The position numbers and the translations under genes are program-made. From Loripinus fragilis (Eukaryota; Mollusca; Bivalvia; Lucinida; Lucinidae): a stretch of DNA of 64,000 nucleotides. Under the pieces are notes generated by a model. It saw nothing but the letters and a program-made list of their open reading frames with translations. It was not told the origin of the DNA and made no database searches. The stretch's first letter is position 1. Each line of letters begins with the position of its first letter. Positions 21,358-33,620 of this stretch are shown here, in pieces. The stretch covers positions 1,426,001-1,490,000 of the forward strand of contig CAXHUL010000214.1 of NCBI GenBank assembly GCA_964019695.1, in the 5' to 3' direction.

Positions 21358-22174
21358 GAAGATCTTCCCATTAGGCCCCATTAGGCGACAGTAGCCGACC
21401 CAGCCTAAAACTTGCGCGGGTCACTTTTACGGACAGGCTCGAAACTGGTGCCAGAAGTTAGCCCCCGACCAGAGCTTCATTATGAGGCATTGCGTAAAAT
21501 TTTCCGTCCCCCGAGTGCCGCGCAATAGCCCCTGAAAGGGCTTTCCGCACAATTTTCACGCCCTTATTTGAGCCACTTGTAGCCGAAGGAATTTTGCGCA
21601 AATGACTGAGAGGTGCTCCTGGGCACTGCTCATCACTTTGCAATAGGTTCCGGGGCTTTTCGCGAAGGTCGCGTTTTCTCGAACTTTGAGGGCATCAGTG
21701 GGTGGGGTGTGAAAACCTCCGAATGCATGGTTCTCAGCTCCTGCTGTGGGCAGCAAGCCAATTTTTTTCCAAAATGTTGACCTATAAAAGAGCTTACTCG
21801 GGTGTGAAAATTATCATTGTGCGCGCGCGCCCCGGACCGCAATTATGATATTTCCTGTTTTCCCATAGGGCCCAAGGCAAATGGGGATAGCGGTTGTACG
21901 CGCTTTCTAAGGCTCTGATCGCTTTTAGATTTTGCACACGGATAGGGCCAACAGAGGCGCAGGTATTGCCATGCGCACCTGCCCGCAACAATGTTTCGAT
22001 ACCGAGTTATCGGGGTGTGGAAGTCTGCCGCCCCGAAGCTTTACGCGCTTCCGTCTCGCGAACTACTATTTTCATCATGCCCACACTGGCATCAGTTTGT
22101 AGCACGGGAGGCCGTCTACAAATGGTGAAAATTTCAAAGCGTTCCATCGGAAAATTAAAAAGTTATGAGCATTA
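21358..22174 (+). repeat. Satellite unit M27 (817 bp)
   Basis: Pairs with M42. Markers: taggcgacag, acccagcc, cacttttacgg, ggacaggctc, a T7 run, cacacgg. Private: cattatgaggc, cacctgcccg. Confidence 0.95.
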
Positions 22175-22992
22175 GGAGATCTTCCCATTAGGCCCCATTA
22201 GGCCACAGTAGCCGACCCGGCCTAAAACTTGCGCGGGTCACTTTCACGGACGGGCTCGAAACTGGTGCCAGAAGTTAGCCCCCGACCAGAGCTTCATTGT
22301 GAGGCATTGCGTAAAATTTTCCGTCCCCCGAGTGCCGCGCAATAGCCCCTGAAAGGGCTTTCCGCACAATTTTCACGCCCTTATTTGAGCCACTTGTAGC
22401 CGAAGGAATTTTGCGCAAATGACTGAGAGGTGCTTCTGGGCACTGCTCATCACTTTGCAATAGGTTCCGGGGCTTTTCTCGAAGGTCGCGTTTTCTCGAA
22501 CTTTGAGGGCATCAGTGGGTGGGGGGTGAAAACCTCCGAATGCATGGTTCTCAGCTCCTGCTGTGGGCAGCAAGCCAATTTTTTTTCCAAAATGTTGACC
22601 TTTAAAAGAGCTTACTCGGGTGTGAATATTATCATTGTGCGCGCGCGCCCCTGACCGCAATTATGATATTTCCTGTTTTCCCATAGGGCCCAAGGCAAAT
22701 GGGGATAGCGGTTGTACGCGCTTTCTAAGGCTCTGATCGCTTTTAGATTTTGCACGCGGATAGGGCCAACAGAGGCGCAGGTATTGCCATGCGCACCCGC
22801 CCGCAACAATGTTTCGATACCGAGTTATCTGGGTGTGGAAGTCTGCTGCCCCGAAGCTTTACGCGCTTCCATCGCGCGAACTACTATTTTCATCATGCCC
22901 ACACTGGCATCAGTTTGTAGTACGGGAGGCCGTCTACAAATGGTGAAAATTTCAAAGCGTTCCATCAGAAAATTAAAAAGTTATGAGCATTA
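22175..22992 (+). repeat. Satellite unit M28 (818 bp)
   Basis: Pairs with M43. Markers: ttaggagatc, tgcttctggg, cctttaaaag (TATA-like octamer altered), gcccctgacc, gtctgctgcc, cttccatcgcgcg. Private: gggtggggggtg, gtgaatattatc. Confidence 0.95.
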
Positions 22993-23808
22993 GAAGATCT
23001 TCCCATTAGGCCCCATTAGGCCACAGTAGCCGACCGGCCTAAAACTTGCGCGGGTTACTTTCACGGACGGGCTCGAAACTGGTGCCAGAAGTTATCCCCC
23101 GACCAGAGCTTCATTGTGAGGCATTGCGTAAAATTTTCCGTCCCCCGAGTGCCGCGCAATAGCCCCTGAAAGGGCTTTCCGCACAATTTTCACGCCCTTA
23201 TTTGAGCCAATTGTAGCCGAAGGAATTTTGCGCAAATGACTGAGAGGTGCTCCTGGGCACTGCTCATCACTTTGCAATAGGTTCCAGGGCTTTTCGCGAA
23301 GGTAGCGTTTTCTCGAACTTTGAGGGCATCAGTGGGTGGGGTGTGAAAACCTCCGAATGCATGGTTCTCAGCTCCTGCTGTGGGCAGCAAGCCAATTTTT
23401 TTTTCAAAATGTTGACCTATAAAAGAGCTTACTCGGGTGTGAAAATTATCATTGTGCGCGCGCGCCCCGGACCGCAATTATGATATTTCCTGTTTTCCCA
23501 TAGGGCCCAAGGCAAATGGGTATAGCGGTTGTACGCGCTTTCTAAGGCTCTGATCGCTTTTAGATTTTGCATGCGGATAGGGCCAACAGAGGCGCAGGTA
23601 TTGCCATGCGCACCCGCCCGCAACAATGTTTCGATACCGAGTTATCGGGGTGTGGAAGTCCGCCGCCCCGAAGCTTTACGCGCTTCCATCTCGCGAACTA
23701 CTATTTTCATCATGCCCACACAGGCATCAGTTTGTAGTACGGGAGGCCGTCTACAAATGTTGAAATTTCAAAGCGTTCCATAGGAAAATTAAAAAGTTAT
23801 GAGCATTA
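22993..23808 (+). repeat. Satellite unit M29 (816 bp)
   Basis: Pairs with M44 and, by the nested triplet, with M32. Markers: gttatccccc, ccagggc, ggtagcg, gcatgcgg, cacacaggc, atgttgaaattt. Private: gccgaccggcc (one base lost), ccaattgtagcc. Confidence 0.95.
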
Positions 23809-24625
23809 GAAGATCTTCCCATTAGGACCCATTAGGCCACAGTAGCCGACCCAGCCTAAAACTTGCGCGGGTCACTTTCACGGACAGGTTCGAAACTGGT
23901 GCCAGAAGTTAGCCCCCGACCAGAGCTTCATTGTGAGGCATTGCGTAAAATTTTCCGTCCCCCGAGTGCCACGCAATAGCCCCTGAAAGGGCTTTCCGCA
24001 CAATTTTCACGCTCTTATTTGAGCCACTTGTAGCCGAAGGAATTTTGCGCAAATGACTGAGAGGTGCTCCTGGGCACTGCTCATCACTTTGCAATAGGTT
24101 CCGGGGCTTTTCGCGAAGGTCGCATTTTCTCGAACTTTGAGGGCATCAGTGGGTGGGGTGTGAAAACCTCCGAATGCATGGTTCTCAGCTCCTGCTGTGG
24201 GCAGCAAGCCAATTTTTTTCCAAAATGTTGACCTATAAAAGAGCTTACTCGGGTGTGAAAATTATTATTGTGCGCGCGCGCCCTGGACCGCAATTATGAT
24301 ATTTCCTGTTTTCCCATAGGGCCCAAGGCAAATGGGGATAGCGGTTGTACGCGCTTTCTAAGGCTCTGATCGCTTTTAGATTTTGCACGCGGATAGGGCC
24401 AACAGAGGCGCAGGTATTGCCATGCGCACCCGCCCGCAACAATGTTTCGATACCGAGTTATCGGGGTGTGGAAGTCCGCCGCCCCGAAGCTTTACGCGCT
24501 TCATTCTCGCGAACTACTATTTTCATCATGCCCACACTGGCATCAGTTTGTAGTACGGGAGGCCGTCTACAAATGGTGAAAATTTCAAAGCGTTCCATCG
24601 GAAAATTAAAAAGTTATGAGCATTA
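23809..24625 (+). repeat. Satellite unit M30 (817 bp)
   Basis: Pairs with M45 and M33. Markers: ttaggaccc, acccagcc, ggacaggttcg, gccacgcaa, cacgctctta, a T7 run, aattattattg, cttcattctcgcg. Confidence 0.95.
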
Positions 24626-25447
24626 GAAGATCTTCCCATTAGGCCCCATTAGGCCACAGTAGCCGACCCGGCCTAAAACTTGCGCAGGTCACTTTCACGG
24701 ACGGGCTTGAAACTGGTGCCAGAAGTTAGCCCCCAACCAGAGCTTCATTGTGAGGCATTGCGTAAAATTTTCCGTCCCCCCGAGTGCCGCGCAATAGCCC
24801 CTGAAAGGGCTTTCCACACAATTTTCACGCCCTTATTTGAGCCACTTGTAGCCGAAGGAATTTTGTGCAAATGACTGAGAGGTGCTCCTGGGCACTGCTC
24901 ATCACTTTGCATTAGGTTCCGGGGCTTTTTGCGAAGGTCGCGTTTTCTCGAACTTTGAGGGCATCAGTGGGTGGGGTGTGAAAACCTCCGAATGCATGGT
25001 TCTCAGCTCCTGCTGTGGGCAGCAAGCCAATTTTTTTCCAAAATGTTGACCTATAAAAGAGCTTACTCGGGTGTGAAAATTATCATTGTGCGCGCGCGCC
25101 CCGGACCGCAATTATGATATTTCCTGTTTTCCCATAGGGCCCAAGGCAAATGGGGATAGCGGTTGTACACGCTTTCTAAGGCTCTGATCGCTTTAAGATT
25201 TTGCACGCGGATAGGGCCAACAGAGGCGCAGGTATTGCCATGCGCACCCGTCTGCAACTTTTCGATACCGAGTTATCGGGGTGTGGAAGTCCGCCCCCCC
25301 CCCCCCCGAAGCTTTACGCGCTTCCGTCTCGCGAACTACTATTTTCATCATGCCCACACTGGCATCAGTTTGTAGTACGGGAGGCCGTCTACAAATGGTG
25401 AAAATTTCAAAGCGTTCCATCGGAAAATTAAAAAGTTATGAGCATTA
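24626..25447 (+). repeat. Satellite unit M31 (822 bp) with C14 tract
   Basis: Pairs with M46 and M34. Markers: ggcttgaaac, tttccacac, gcattagg, gtacacgc, gctttaagat, gcaacttttcg (bases lost), then a run of 14 C at 25294-25307 where the consensus has ccgccgcccc. Confidence 0.95.
25294..25307 (+). repeat. C14 homopolymer
   Basis: Arises where the consensus has ccgccgcccc, apparently after loss of the interrupting G and then expansion. The paired site in M46 is 11 C. Confidence 0.85.
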
Positions 25448-26264
25448 GAAGATCTTCCCATTAGGCCCCATTAGGCCACAGTAGCCGACCCGGCCTAAAA
25501 CTTGCGCGGGTCACTTTCACGGACGGGCTTGAAACTGGTGCCAGAAGTTAGCCCCCGACCAGAGCTTCATTGTGAGGCATTGCGTAAAATTTTCCGTCCC
25601 CCGAGTGCCGCGCAATAGCCCCTGAAAGGGCTTTCCGCACAATTTTCACGCCCTTATTTGAGCCACTTGTAGCCGAAGGAATTTTGCGCAAATGACTGAG
25701 AGGTGCTCCTGGGCACTGCTCATCACTTTGCAATAGGTTCCAGGGCTTTTAGCGAAGGTAGCGTTTTCTCGAACTTTGAGGGCATCAGTGGGTGGGGTGT
25801 GAAAACCTCCGAATGCATGGTTCTCAGCTCCTGCTGTGGGCAGCAAGCCAATTTTTTTTCCAAAATGTTGACCTATAAAAGAGCTTACTCGGGTGTGAAA
25901 TTTATCATTGTGCGCGCGCGCCCCGGACCGCAATTATGATATTTCCTGTTTTCCCATAGGGCCCAAGGCAAATGGGGATAGCGGTTGTACACGCTTTCTA
26001 ATGCTCTGATCGCTTTTAGATTTTGCATGCGGATAGGGCCAACAGAGGCGCAGGTATTGCCATGCGCACCCGCCCGCAACAATGTTTCGATACCGAGTTA
26101 TCGGGGTGTGGAAGTCCGCCGCCCCGAAGCTTTACGCGCTTCCGTCTCGCGAACTACTATTTTCATCATGCCCACACTGGCATCAGTTTGTAGTACGGGA
26201 GGCCGTCTACAAATGTTGAAATTTCAAAGCGTTCCATAGGAAAATTAAAAAGTTATGAGCATTA
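25448..26264 (+). repeat. Satellite unit M32 (817 bp)
   Basis: Pairs with M47 and M29. Markers: ccagggcttttagcg, ggtagcg, gaaatttatc, gtacacgc, gcatgcgg, atgttgaaattt. Private: taatgctctg. Confidence 0.95.
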
Positions 26265-27082
26265 GAAGATCTTCCCATTAGGACCCATTAGGCCACAGTA
26301 GCCGACCCAGCCTAAAACTTGCGCAGGTCACTTTCACGGACAGGCTCGAAACTGGTGCCAGAAGTTAGCCCTCGACCAGAGCTTCATTGTGAGGCATTGC
26401 GTAAAATTTTCCGTCCCCCGAGTGCCACGCAATAGCCCCTGAAAGGGCTTTCCGCACAATTTTCACGCTCTTATTTGAGCCACTTGTAGCCGAAGGAATT
26501 TTGCGCAAATGACTGAGAGGTGCTCCTGGGCACTGCTCATCACTTTGCAATAGGTTCCGGGGCTTTTCGCGAAGGTCGCGTTTTCTCGAACTTTGAGGGC
26601 ATCAGTGGGTGGGGTGTGAAAACCTCCGAATGCATGGTTCTCAGCTCCTGCTGTGGGCAGCAAGCAAATTTTTTATCCAAAATGTTGACCTATAAAAGAG
26701 CTTACTCGGGTGTGAAAATTATTATTGTGCGCGCGCGCCCCGGACCGCAATTATGATATTTCCTGTTTTCCCATAGGGCCCAAGGCAAATGGGGATAGCG
26801 GTTGTACGCGCTTTCTAAGGCTCTGATCGCTTTTAGATTTTGCACGCGGATAGGGCCAACAGAGGCGCAGGTATTGCCATGCGCACCCGCCCGCAACAAT
26901 GTTTCGATACCGAGTTATCGGGGTGTGGAAGTCCGCCGCCCCGAAGCTTTACGCTCTTCCGTCTGGTGAACTACTATTTTTATCATGCCCACACTGGCAT
27001 CAGTTTGTAGTACGGGAGGCCGTCTACAAATGGTGAAAATTTCAAAGCGTTCCATCGGAAAATTAAAAAGTTATGAGCATTA
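26265..27082 (+). repeat. Satellite unit M33 (818 bp)
   Basis: Pairs with M48 and M30. Markers: ttaggaccc, gccctcgacc, gccacgcaa, cacgctctta, aagcaaattttttatcc, aattattattg, tttttatcat. Private: cgctcttccgtctggtg. Confidence 0.95.
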
Positions 27083-27899
27083 GAAGATCTTCCCATTAGG
27101 CCCCATTAGGCCACAGTAGCCGACCCGGCCTAAAACTTGTGCAGGTCACTTTCACGGACGGGCTTGAAACTGGTGCCAGAAGTTAGCCCTTGACCAGAGC
27201 TTCATTGTGAGGCATTGCGTAAAATTTTCCGTCCCCCGAGTGCCGCGCAATAGCCCCTAAAAGGGCTTTCCACACAATTTTCACGCCCTTATTTGAGCCA
27301 CTTGTAGCCGAAGGAATTTTGCGCAAATGACTGAGAGGTGCTCCTGGGCACTGCTCATCACTTTGCAATAGGTTCCGGGGCTTTTCGCGAAGGTCGCATT
27401 TTCTCGAACTTTGAGGGCATCAGTGGGTGGGGTGTGAAAACCTCCGAATGCATGGTTCTCAGCTCCTGCTGTGGGCAGCAAGCCAATTTTTTTCCAAAAT
27501 GTTGACCTATAAAAGAGCTTACTTGGGTGTGAAAATTATCATTGTGCGCGCGCGCCCCGGACCGCAATTATGATATTTCCTGTTTTCCCATAGGGCCCTA
27601 GGCAAATGGGGATAGCCGTTGTACGCGCTTTCTAAGGCTCTGATCGCTTTTAGATTTTGCACGCGGATAGGGCCAACAGAGGCGCAAGTATTGCCATGCG
27701 CACCCGCCCGCAACAATGCTTTGATACGGAGTTATCGGGGTGTGGAAGTCCGCCGCCCCGAAGCTTTACGCGCTTCCGTCTCGCGAACTACTATTTTCAT
27801 CATGCCCACACTGGCATCAGTTTGTAGTACGGGAGGCCGTCTACAAATGGTGAAAATTTCAAATCGTTCCATCGGAAAATTAAAAAGTTATGAGCATTA
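27083..27899 (+). repeat. Satellite unit M34 (817 bp)
   Basis: Pairs with M49 and M31. Markers: cccctaaaagggc, tttccacac, acttgggtg, gccctaggc, agccgttg, gcgcaagta, gatacgg, caaatcgttcc. Private: gtgcaggtc, gcccttgacc. Confidence 0.95.
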
Positions 27900-28717
27900 G
27901 AAGATCTTCCCATTAGGCCCCATTAGGCCACAGTAGCCGACCCGGCCTAAAACTTGCGCGGGTCACTTTCACGGACGGGCTCAAAACTGGTGCCAGAAGT
28001 TAGCCCCCGACCAGAGCTTCATTGTGAGGCATTGCGTAAAATTTTCTGTCCCCCAAGTGCCGCGCAATAGCCCCTGAAAGGGCTTTCCGCACAATTTTCA
28101 CGCCCTTATTTGAGCCACTTGTAGCCGAAGGAATTTTGCGCAAATGACTGAGAGGTGCTCCTGGGCACTGCTCATCACTTTGCAATAGGTTCCGGGGCTT
28201 TTTGCGAAGGTCGTGTTTTCTCGAACTTTGAGGGCATCAGTGGGTGGGGTGTGAAAACCTCCGAATGCATGGTTCTCAGCTCCTGCTGTGGGCAGCAAGC
28301 CAATTTTTTTTCCAAAATGTTGACCTATAAAAGAGCTTACTGGGGTGTGAAAATTATCATTGTGCGGGCGCGCCCCGGACCACAATTATGATATTTCCTG
28401 TTTTCCCATAGGGCCCAAGGCAAATGGGGATAGCGGTTGTACGCGCTTTCTAAGGCTCTGATCGCTTTTAGATTTTGCACGCGGATAGGGCCAACAGAGG
28501 CGCAGGTATTGCCATGCGCACCCGCCTGCAACAATGTTTCGATACCGAGTTATCGGGGTGTGGAAGTCTGCCGCCCCGAAGCTTTATGCGCTTCCGTCTC
28601 GCGAACTACTATTTTCATCATGCTTACACTGGCATCAGTTTGTAGTACGGGAGGCCGTCTACAAATGGTGAAAATTTCAAAGCGTTCCATCGGAAAATTA
28701 AAAAGTTATGAGCATTA
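27900..28717 (+). repeat. Satellite unit M35 (818 bp)
   Basis: Pairs with M50. Markers: gtcccccaag, tttttgcgaaggtcgtg, actggggtg, accacaatta, cgcctgcaac, tttatgcgc, catgcttacac. Confidence 0.95.
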
Positions 28718-29535
28718 GAAGATCTTCCCATTAGGCCCCATTAGGCCACAGTAGCCGACCCGGCCTAAAACTTGCGCGGGTCACTTTCACGGACGGGCTC
28801 GAAACTGGTGCCAGAAGTTAGCCCCCGACCAGAGCTTCATTGTGAGGCATTGCGTAAAATTTTCCGTCCCCCGAGTGCCGCGCAATAGCCCCTGAAAGGG
28901 CTTTTTGCACAATTTTCACACCCTTATTTGAGCCACTTGTAGCCGAAGGAATTTTGCGCAAATGACTGAGAGGTGCTCCTGGGCACTGCTCATCACTTTG
29001 CAATAGGTTCCGGGGCTTTTCACGAAGGTCGCATTTTCTCGAACTTTAAGGGCATCAGTGGGTGGGGTGTGAAAACCTCCGAATGCATGGTTCTCAGCTC
29101 CTGCTGTGGGCAGCAAGCCAATTTTTTTTCCAAAATGTTGACCTATAAAAGAGCTTACTCGGGTGTGAAAATTATCATTGTGCGCCCGCGCCCCGGACCG
29201 AAATTATGATATTTCCTGTTTTCCCATAGGGCACAAGGCAAATGGGGATAGCGGTTGTACGCGCTTTCTAAGGCTCTGATCGCTTTTAGATTTTGCACGC
29301 GGATAGGGCCAACAGAGGCGCAGGTATTGCCATGCGCACAAGCCCGCACCAATGTTTCGATACCGAGTTATCGGGGTGTGGAAGTCCGCCGCCCCGAAGC
29401 TTTACGCGCTTCCATCTCGCGAACTACTATTTTCATCATGCCCACACTGGCATCAGTTTGTAGTACGGGAGGCCGTCTACAAATGGTGAAAATTTCAAAG
29501 CGTTCCATCGGAAAATTAAAAAGTTATGAGCATTA
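28718..29535 (+). repeat. Satellite unit M36 (818 bp)
   Basis: Pairs with M54 at offset 14715. Markers: ctttttgcac, cacaccctta, tttcacgaagg, gtgcgcccgcgcc, gaccgaaatta, gggcacaagg, gcacaagcccgcaccaatg. Confidence 0.95.
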
Positions 29536-30352
29536 GAAGATCTTCCCATTAGGCCCCATTAGGCCACAGTAGCCGACCCGGCCTAAAACTTGCGCGGGTC
29601 ACGTTCACGGACGGGCTCGAAACTGGTGCCAGAAGTTAGCCCCCGACCAGAGCTTCATTGTGAGGCATTGCGTAAAATTTTCTGTCCCCCGAGTGCCGCG
29701 CAATAGCCCCTGAAAGGGCTTTCCGCACAATTTTCACGCCCTTATTTGAGCCACTTGTAGCCGAAGGAATTTTGCGCAAATGACTGAGAGGTGCTCTTGG
29801 GCACTGCTCATCACTTTGCAATAGGTTCCGGGGCTTTTCGCGAAGGTCGCGTTTTCTCGAACTTTGAGGGCATCAGTGGGTTGGGTGTGAAAACCTCCGA
29901 ATGCATGGTTCTCAGCTCCTGCTGTGGGCAGCAAGCCAATTTTTTTCCAAAATGTTGACCTATAAAAGAGCTTACTTGGGTGTGAAAATTATCATTGTGC
30001 GCGCGCGCCCCGGACCGCAATTATGATATTTCCTAATTTCCCATAGGGCCCAAGGCAAATGGGGATAGCGGTTGTACGCGCTTTCTAAGGCTCTGATCGC
30101 TTTTAGATTTTGCACGCGATTAGGGCCAACAGAGGCGCAGGTATTGCCATGCGCACCCGCCCGCAACAATGTTTCGATACCGAGTTATCGGGGTGTGGAA
30201 GTCCGCCGCCCCGAAGCTTTACGCGCTTCCGTCTCGCAAACTACTATTTTCATCATGCCCACAGTGGCATCAGTTTGTAGCACGGGAGGCCGTCTACAAA
30301 TGGTGAAAATTTCAAAGCGTTCCATCGGAAAATTAAAAAGTTATGAGCAATA
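29536..30352 (+). repeat. Satellite unit M37 (817 bp)
   Basis: Pairs with M55 except at the 3' end. Markers: gtcacgttcac, gctcttggg, gggttgggtg, cctaatttcc, cacgcgattag, gtctcgcaaac, cacagtggc, then tagcacggg and agcaatag, which M55 lacks. Confidence 0.95.
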
Positions 30353-31170
30353 GAAGATCTTCCCATTAGGCCCCATTAGGCCACAGTAGCCGACCCGGCC
30401 TAAAACTTGCGCGGGTCACTTTCACGGACGGGCTCGAAACTGGTGCCAGAAGTTAGCCCCCGACCAGAGCTTCATTGTGAGGCATTGCGTAAAATTTTCC
30501 GTCCCCCGAGTGCCGCGCAATAGCCCCTGAAAGGGCTTTCCACACAATTTTCACGCCCTTATTTGAGCCACTTGTAGCCGAAGGAATTTTGCGCAAATGA
30601 CTGAGAGGTGCTCCTGGGCACTGCTCATCACTTTGCAATAGGTTCCAGGGCTTTTCGCAAAGGTCGCGTTTTCTCGAACTTTGAGGGCATCAGTGGGTGG
30701 GGTGTGAAAACCTCCGAATGCATGGTTGTCAGCTCCTGCTGTGGGCAGCAAGCCAATTTTTTTTCCAAAATGTTGAACTATAAAAGAGCTTACTCGGGTG
30801 TGAAAATTATCATTGTGCGCGCGCGCCCCGGACCGCAATTATGATATTTCCTGTTTTCCCATAGGGCCCAAGGCAAATGGGGATAGCGGTTGTACGCGCT
30901 TTCTAAGGCTCTCATCGCTTTTAGATTTTGCACGCGGATAGGGCCAACAGAGGCGCAGGTATTGCCATGCGCACCCGCCCGCAACAATGTTTCGATACCG
31001 AGTTATCGGGATGTGGAAGTCCGCCGCCCCGAAGCTTTACGCGCTTCCGTCTCACGAACTACTATTTTCATCATGCCCACACTGGCATCAGTTTGTAGCA
31101 CGGGAGGCCGTCTACAAATGGTGAAAATTTCAAAGAGTTCCATCGGAAAATTAAAAAGTTATGAGCAATA
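30353..31170 (+). repeat. Satellite unit M38 (818 bp)
   Basis: Pairs with M22 at offset 13082; it has the consensus gcggttg where M22 has ggggttg. Confidence 0.95.
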
Positions 31171-31987
31171 GAAGATCTTCCCATTAGGCCCCATTAGGCC
31201 ACAGTAGCCGACCCGGCCTAAAACTTGCACGGGTCACTTTCACGGACGGGCTCGAAACTGGTGCCAGAAGTTAGCCCCCAACCAGAGCTTCATTGTGAGG
31301 CATTGCGTAAAATTTTTCGTCCCCCGAGTGCCGCGCAATAGCCCCTGAAAGGGCTTTCTGCACAATTTTCACGCCCTTATTTGAGCCACTTGTACCCGAA
31401 GGAATTTTGCGCAAATGACTGAGAGGTGCTCCTGGGCACTGCTCATCACTTTGCAATAGGTTCCGGGGCTTTTCGCGAAGGTCGCGTTTTCTCGAACTTT
31501 GAGGGCATCAGTGGGTGGGGTGTGAAAACCTCCGAATGCATGGTTCTCAGCTCCTGCTGTGGGCAGCAAGCCAATTTTTTTTCCAAAATGTTGACCTATA
31601 AAAGAGCTTACTCAGGTGTGAAAATTATCATTGTAGGCGCGGGCCCCGGACCGCAATTATGATATTTCCTGTTTTCCCATAGGGCCCAAGGCAAATGGGG
31701 ATAGCGGTTGTACGCGCTTTCTTAGGCTCTGATCGCTTTTAGATTTTGCACGCGGATAGGGCCAACAGAGGCGCAGGTATTGCCATGCGCACCCGCCCGC
31801 AACAATGTTTCGATACCGAGTTATCGGGGTGTGGAAGTCCGCCGCCCCGAAGCTTTACGCGCTTCCGTCTCGCGAACTACTATTTTCATCATGCCCACAC
31901 TGGCATCAGTTTGTAGTACGGGAGGCCGTCTACAAATGGTGAAAATTTCAAAGCGTTCCATCAGAAAATTAAAATTTATGAGCATTA
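31171..31987 (+). repeat. Satellite unit M39 (817 bp), M23/M24 fusion
   Basis: 5' part is M23 (ccccaacc, actcaggtg, gtaggcgcgggcc near 31634), 3' end is M24 (catcagaaaa near 31960), while the M24 cluster ggatatcc is absent at 31832. The join therefore lies between about 31832 and 31960. Private: ttgtacccgaagg, cttaggctc, attaaaatttatg. Confidence 0.95.
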
Positions 31988-32804
31988 GAAGATCTTCCCA
32001 TTAGGCCCCATTAGGCCACAGTAGCCGACCCGGCCTAAAACTTGCACGGGTCACTTTCACGGACGGGCTCCAAACTGGTGCCAGAAGTTAGCCCCTGACC
32101 AGAGCTTCATTGTGAGGCATTGCGTAAAATTTTCCGTCCCCCGCGTGCCGTGCAATAGCCCCTGAAAGGGCTTTCCGCACAATTTTCACGCCCTTATTTG
32201 AGCCACTTGTAGCCGAAGGAAATTTGCGCAAATGACTGAGAGGTGCTCCTGGGCACTGCTCATCACTTTGCAATAGGTTCCGGGGCTTTTCGCAAAGGTC
32301 GCGTTTTCTCGAACTTTGAGGGCATCAGTGGGTGGGGTGTGAAAACCTCCGAATGCATGGTTCTCAGCTCCTGCTGTGGGCAGCAAGCCAATTTTTTTCC
32401 AAAATGTTGACCTATAAAAGAGCTTACTCAGGTGTGAAAATTATCATTGTGCGCGCGCTCCCCGGACCGCAATTATGATATTTCCTGTTTTCCCATAGGG
32501 CCCAAGGCAAATGGGGATAGCGGTTGTATGTGCTTTCTAAGGCTCTGATCGCTTTTAGATTTTGCACACGGATAGGGCCAACAGAGGCGCAGGTATTGCC
32601 ATGCGCACCCGCCCGCAACAATGTTTCGATACCGAGTTATCGGGGTGTGGAAGTCCGCCGCCCCGAAGCTTTACGCGCTTCCGTCTCGCGAACTACTATT
32701 TTCATCATGCCCACACTGGCATCAGTTTGTAGTACGGGAGGCCGTCTACAAATGGTGAAAATTTCAAAGTGTTCCATCGGAAAATTAAAAAGTTATGAGC
32801 ATTA
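31988..32804 (+). repeat. Satellite unit M40 (817 bp)
   Basis: Pairs with M25. Private: gtatgtgctttc. Confidence 0.95.
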
Positions 32805-33620
32805 GAAGATCTTCCCATTAGGCCCCATTAGGCCACAGTAGCCGACCCGGCCTAAAACTTGCACGGGTCACTTTCACGGACGGGCTCCAAACTGGTGCCA
32901 GAAGTTAGCCCCTGACCAGAGCTTCATTGTGAGGCATTGCGTAAAATTTTCCGTCCCCCGAGTGCCGCGCAATAGCCCCTGAAAGGGCTTTCCGCACAAG
33001 TTTCACGCCCTTATTTGAGCCACTTGTAGCCGAAGGAATTTTGCGCAAATGACTGAGAGGTGCTCCTGGGCACTGCTCATCACTTTGCAATAGGTTCCGG
33101 GGCTTTTCGCGAAGGTCGCGTTTTCTCGAACTTTGAGGGCATCAGTGGGTGGGGTGTGAAAACCTCCGAATGCATGGTTCTCAGGCATGCTGTGGGCAGC
33201 AAGCCAATTTTTTTTCCAAAATGTTGACCTATAAAAGAGCTTACTCGGGTGTGAAAATTATCATTGTGCGCGCGCGCCCCGGACCGCAATTATGATATTT
33301 CCTGTTTTCCCATAGGGCCCAAGGCAAATGGGGATAGCGGTTGTATGCGCTTTCTAAGGCTCTGATCGCTTTTAGATTTTGCACCCTGATAGGGCCAACA
33401 GAGGCGCAGGTATTGCCATGCGCAACCGCCCGCAACAATGTTTCGATACCGAGTTATCGGGGTGTGGAAGTCTGCCACCCCGAAGCTTAACGCGCTTCCG
33501 TCTCACGAACTACTATTTTCATCATGCCCACACTGGCATCAGTTTGTAGTACGGGAGGCCGTCTACAAATGTTGAAATTTCAAAGCGTTCCATAGGAAAA
33601 TTAAAAAGTTATGAGCATTA
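32805..33620 (+). repeat. Satellite unit M41 (816 bp)
   Basis: Pairs with M26. Private: ctcaggcatgctgtggg, a two-base loss with substitutions that disrupts the surroundings of the TGCTG/CAGCA hairpin; also caccctgatag, gcgcaaccgc. Confidence 0.95.

Larger units (their letters stand above)
22993..27899 (+). repeat. Nested 3-unit duplication (M29-M31 / M32-M34)
   Basis: Within version A, M29 and M32 share ccagggc, ggtagcg, gcatgcgg and atgttgaaattt; M30 and M33 share ttaggaccc, gccacgcaa, cacgctctta and aattattattg; M31 and M34 share ggcttgaaac, tttccacac and a T7 run. The offset is 2455-2457 bp, three units. The same nested pair is present in version B, so it predates the 13-kb duplication. 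Confidence 0.85.
17271..30352 (+). repeat. Higher-order repeat 2, version A (M22-M37)
   Basis: Sixteen units, 13,082 bp. M22-M23 match M38-M39 at offset 13082, M25-M35 match M40-M50 at offset 12262-12265, and M36-M37 match M54-M55 at offset 14715, on the basis of many shared rare variants per unit. Paired units differ by a handful of substitutions each, more than in higher-order repeat 1, so this duplication is older. Confidence 0.92.

Noticed and set aside
23887..23899. ggttcgaaactgg in M30 (and M45) resembling an RNA polymerase III B box
   Set aside because: Only part of the consensus matches, most other units read ggctcgaaactgg, and no A box at a suitable distance was seen.
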